Assembly (NCBI RefSeq): GCF_900142165.1
Contig: NZ_FQZY01000012.1
Location: forward strand, 35,761-99,760
Direction of reading: 5' to 3'
Origin: Hespellia stercorisuis DSM 15480
GTDB lineage: Bacteria > Bacillota > Clostridia > Lachnospirales > Lachnospiraceae
Length of the DNA: 64,000 nt
Part shown: one piece after another, positions 61,342 to 64,000 of the stretch
Numbering within the stretch: the first letter of the stretch is position 1
Layout: every line of letters starts with the position of its first letter
The notes under the pieces: generated by a model
What the model was told of the DNA's origin: nothing
Databases searched by the model: none
The model's input: the letters and a program-made list of their open reading frames with translations, nothing else
Position numbers and translations under genes: made by a program

Positions 61342-62550
61342 TTATACGTTAAATACGTATTTATCCAGACGCTCCATCGCTTCTTTTACACGGCTCAGAG
61401 GCAGAGCGAAATTGATGCGAATTGCGTATGGGCCATGGAACGGGCGACCGTCCTGCCAGTCAACACCTACATCCCAGGCAGCCTTTAGCAGGTAATCAAT
61501 ATCTTTCCCTGTGGTCCGACACCATTCTTCACAGTCGAGGAACAGCATATACGTTGCTTCAGGCTTACTGAATTTGATGCCTTTGAAGTGTTCTGAAATA
61601 TAATTGCAGGCGTAATCAATATTTCCGGCAACTGTCTCGCGAAGTTCGTCAACCCATTGTTCACCTTCCGGAGTGTATCCGCCCATGAGCCCATACATGC
61701 TCAGAACGTTCATGGAGTTGTAATGGGTTCTTGATCCTGCAGATTCCATCAGATCGCGGAGGAACTTGTTGTAAACGATATGATAAGAACCAATCAGTCC
61801 GGCCAGGTTAAAGGTTTTGGACGGCGCATAGAGACCGATTACACGTTCTTTTGCGTCCTCGGCAGCCATCAGTGTCGGCACATGTTTATTCCCGTAAAGG
61901 ATAATGTCTGACCAGATTTCATCAGAGATTACGATGCACTGGTTTCTCTTGTATACCTCCAGGGCTTTTGCAATCTCCTCCTGCTCCCAGCAGCGTCCGG
62001 CAGGATTGTGCGGGTTGCAGAATATGGCAATGTGAATATTGTCTGCCTTGAGCTTGGCATCCATGTCGTCATAATCCATGCGCCATACATTGTTCTCGTC
62101 CAATTTTAATGGGCTGTGGACAATCTTACGCCCGCAGTCTTCGATGGCATGTGTGAAACCGATGTATGTGGGACTGTGGACCAGAACAGAATCACCGGGT
62201 GTAGTGAAAGCATTCAGTGCTGCGACAACGCCGCCGAGTACTCCGTTTTCATAACCGATCATGTCGGCTGTGAGACCTGTAAATCCGTTACGGGATGTCT
62301 GCCAGTTGATAATTGCATCATAATATTCTTTGCGTGGTGAAAAGTATCCATAAGCCGGATGCTTGGTACGCTCGATGATTGCTTCTGGGATAGTGGGGCA
62401 TGCCGGGAAGTTCATGTCGGCAACCCACATAGGAATCTGATCGAAGCCTTCTTTCGGTTTGGAAGGAGCCATCCCCGGTATATTTGGAAGATCCACTGCG
62501 ATGGCATCCTTGCCGCTGCGGTCCATTATGGTAGTAAAATCGTATTTCAT
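61342..62550 (-). CDS. MalY/PatB-type PLP-dependent C-S lyase (aminotransferase class I fold)
   Basis: A 402-residue PLP enzyme of the MalY/PatB family, usually cystathionine beta-lyases that release H2S or homocysteine from cysteine conjugates. The N-terminal MWVADMNFPACPTIPEAI is the family hallmark. The PLP lysine is in YAPSKTFNLAGLIGS near 235, preceded by SDEIWSDI. The C-terminal RINFALPLSRV holds the carboxylate-binding Arg. AAGGAGAAT lies before the start at 62550. It is divergent from a MarR-type gene across a palindrome-rich region. Confidence 0.93.
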   Translation of the reverse strand: MKYDFTTIMDRSGKDAIAVDLPNIPGMAPSKPKEGFDQIPMWVADMNFPACPTIPEAIIERTKHPAYGYFSPRKEYYDAIINWQTSRNGFTGLTADMIGYENGVLGGVVAALNAFTTPGDSVLVHSPTYIGFTHAIEDCGRKIVHSPLKLDENNVWRMDYDDMDAKLKADNIHIAIFCNPHNPAGRCWEQEEIAKALEVYKRNQCIVISDEIWSDIILYGNKHVPTLMAAEDAKERVIGLYAPSKTFNLAGLIGSYHIVYNKFLRDLMESAGSRTHYNSMNVLSMYGLMGGYTPEGEQWVDELRETVAGNIDYACNYISEHFKGIKFSKPEATYMLFLDCEEWCRTTGKDIDYLLKAAWDVGVDWQDGRPFHGPYAIRINFALPLSRVKEAMERLDKYVFNV

Positions 62551-62901
62551 AATCTGTTATTCTCCTTAACTGTTACTTAAATTGACTGGTATGAAAGCGT
62601 TATTTGTTGTCGACGAACAAATAATGTAGCTACTAAACCAAAAGTAGCATACCACTTTTATTGACAGAATGCAAATAAATATCTGGAAATAGGCGAAACA
62701 TGTATTATGTACACAAGGAAGTTCATATTGTTAATAACGACGAAAAAGTGACCTTATGTGTCAAAATGATTGCGTGATTCGAGGGAAACATGTATAATCC
62801 GTTATGAAAATAAGCTTGAAATGATGGTATTGGGCCGAGTGTGTCGACCGAATACAACCAGAAACTGCTGAGTGCAGATGGAAGAAAGCGAAGGGGGAAA
62901 C
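62551..62901. other. Divergent control region between the MalY-type and MarR-type genes
   Basis: About 350 bp. It holds an inverted repeat with 9-bp arms TTATTTGTT / AACAAATAA (62600-62624), a second with GCTACT / AGTAGC arms (about 62627-62648), a lone TTGACA at 62662, and two near-identical AAACATGTAT-AT stretches (about 62696 and 62786). The MarR promoter at 62770-62798 lies at its right end. Confidence 0.6.
62770..62798 (+). promoter_or_regulatory. Promoter of the MarR-type gene
   Basis: TTGCGT (62770-62775) and TATAAT (62793-62798) are spaced 17 bp, overlapping one of the AAACATGTATAAT stretches. Confidence 0.6.
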
Positions 62902-63384
62902 ATGGCAGAAAATGCAAATACAGATCACTTCGACGAGATAGTAAGGAATATCTATGGAAAGGCGGATTCGCTCTATAAATTCGTGGATTTATACAGTGCC
63001 CTGATGGCAAAGAAAAACGATTATGGTGACGGACAGCTGATGACCATGGTGGAAGTGCATCTTTTGACAAAAATCGAGGAGAATCCCGGAATTACAGTGA
63101 CGGAACTGGCGAAAGTAAATAACCGTACAAAAGGAGCTATTTCGCAGAAATTAAAAAAACTGATAGAGTGGGGATATATTGTAGGGCAGAAGAAAGACGG
63201 AAATGCAAAGAGCATCCTGCTGTATGCGACGGAAAAAGGTGTGAAGTGCAGCACAAAGCATAAGCATTATGATTTAATTGACATTATGCAGACGACAAGT
63301 CAATTGCTGCAGACCTGTTCGGTTGAGGAACTGGATACTTTTTATAAAGTGATAGCAGAATATACAAAGCTGCTGGAAGAGTAA
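62902..63384 (+). CDS. MarR-type winged-helix transcriptional regulator
   Basis: A 160-residue regulator with a MarR-like winged helix: MTMVEVHLLTKIEENPGITVTELAKVNNRTKGAISQKLKKLIEWGYIVGQKKDGNAKSILLYATEKG. The N- and C-terminal helices would form the dimer. MarR proteins usually bind palindromes near their own promoter, and several lie upstream. The divergent C-S lyase gene is the most likely target. The ATG at 62902 follows AAGGGGGAAA; an upstream frame from 62872 adds 10 residues without a good site. Confidence 0.9.
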   Translation: MAENANTDHFDEIVRNIYGKADSLYKFVDLYSALMAKKNDYGDGQLMTMVEVHLLTKIEENPGITVTELAKVNNRTKGAISQKLKKLIEWGYIVGQKKDGNAKSILLYATEKGVKCSTKHKHYDLIDIMQTTSQLLQTCSVEELDTFYKVIAEYTKLLEE

Positions 63385-63698
63385 TCATCAAACGCAGATG
63401 CTTTTTTATAGCGTTTCATTACACGAAAAAGGGGATTCTGTGACATTTTAAAGAAAAAGAGGCATTTATTTTTTATGATGTATAAGCACGGGGAAACAAC
63501 TGAAAGATGCAGTGGGAACAATTTTTCTTGTGCGTGTTGCTGCAGACTGCATGACGGAACTCTGAAAGGTGATTTTGGGGTGATATGTACAGGCGGGAGA
63601 GGACTGATTTTGCGGAATATTTACTCAGTATAAAAGGACGAAAACGATATTTGCAAAAGCGTTTTTTATATGATATATTGTAACTGTTCAGAACTCCA
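63385..63698. other. Gap between the MarR-type gene and the IS66 remnant
   Basis: About 310 bp with a weak AAACGC / GCGTTT hairpin around a T-run (63391-63415) that may terminate the MarR-type transcript. I see no gene. GTAACTGTTCAGAACTCC at 63680-63697 starts with GTAA, as IS66-family ends do, and could be the element's terminus. Confidence 0.4.
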
Positions 63699-64000
63699 TT
63701 AGTTAAAGATGATATCGGAATTCCCTAAAAGGGCTTCTCTGATTGCTGTAAAAGCATTTATTCCATGCTTATGAGCAGTCCCAATATAGCTCATGATTGT
63801 AAGATATTCCTGTGCGCCTTCCTCACTGCGAAAACATCCTGAGACCTTGGTTTTAACCTTAATCATGCGCAAATCACGTTCCGCAAGGTTATTATCAAAC
63901 GGAACACAGAGATTCTTTATAAATAAGCAGACTGATGCCTTGTAATTCACAAGTCTGTCAATTAGATTTAGTACCTTGGTCTTTTTCTTTCGACCACGCT
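63699..64000 (-). mobile_element. IS66 family transposase (TnpC), C-terminal part, 5' end outside the window
   Basis: About 100 codons read from the right window edge to a TAA at 63699. The segment VPFDNNLAERDLRMIKVKTKVSGCFRSEEGAQEYLTIMSYIGTAHKHG is the conserved C-terminal catalytic region of IS66 transposases, including the last acidic residue region (NNLAERDLR). The frame continues upstream past the GTG at 63950 to the window end, with basic residues (RGRKKKTK). Whether the element is complete cannot be judged here. Confidence 0.92.

Overview
The window is typical chromosome of a strictly anaerobic, low-to-mid GC Firmicute, most likely a gut Lachnospiraceae (relatives of Blautia, Dorea, Mediterraneibacter). 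The signs are pyruvate:ferredoxin oxidoreductase, pyruvate phosphate dikinase, a meso-DAP type MurE, a PASTA kinase with its PP2C phosphatase, a DUF6465 protein, a GlpP/GlpK/GlpA-like glycerol cluster without a respiratory GlpD, and AGGAGG-type ribosome sites throughout. This identification rests on gene content and order, not on a marker-gene comparison.

Layout. 1-3.3 kb: 3' part of clpB, then dinB boxed by inverted copies of a palindromic repeat. 3.4-4.1 kb: a VanZ protein on the minus strand. 4.2-19.6 kb: a long plus-strand housekeeping run (murE, priA, def, fmt, YugP-type peptidase, rsmB, rlmN, prpC, prkC, rsgA, thiN, ychF, lgt) ending in a strong terminator. 19.8-23.4 kb: nifJ. 23.5-34.1 kb: a peptide-use island with an M42 peptidase facing an RpiR-type regulator, then oppABCDF and the tldD/tldE pair. 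34.3-40.2 kb: glycerol cluster (glpP, glpK, GlpA-like, GlpB-like, DUF1667). 40.3-43.9 kb: small accessory genes: a GIY-YIG protein, an HTH-desulfoferrodoxin fusion, and a PspC / DUF4097 / DUF1700 / PadR envelope module on the minus strand. 44.3-55.2 kb: M16C peptidase, era, recO, glyS, M18 aminopeptidase, ppdK. 56.0-60.3 kb: folate operon folC-folE-HD-folP-folBK. 60.4-64 kb: DUF6465, RidA, a MalY-type lyase, a MarR-type regulator and the 3' end of an IS66 transposase running off the window.

How genes work together. PriA and RecO serve replication restart and repair; Def and Fmt act on initiator methionine; RsmB, RlmN, RsgA, Era and YchF serve the ribosome; PrpC and PrkC form a reversible Ser/Thr phosphorylation switch. 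Lgt lipidates proteins such as the OppA-type binding lipoprotein. Opp import plus the M42 and TldD/E peptidases look like one uptake-and-digestion unit, supported by matching palindromes in the two control regions. The fol genes cover most steps from GTP to folylpolyglutamate.

The least ordinary items are: (a) three in-frame 105-bp tandem repeats inside the GlpB-like flavoprotein gene; (b) an HTH regulator fused to a desulfoferrodoxin-like domain that lacks one iron ligand; (c) two families of palindromic repeats that sit on stop codons, one flanking dinB in inverted orientation; (d) the RpiR-opp-tldDE-M42 unit; (e) an HD-domain protein embedded between folE and folP. I found no tRNA, rRNA, CRISPR array, prophage or known riboswitch class.
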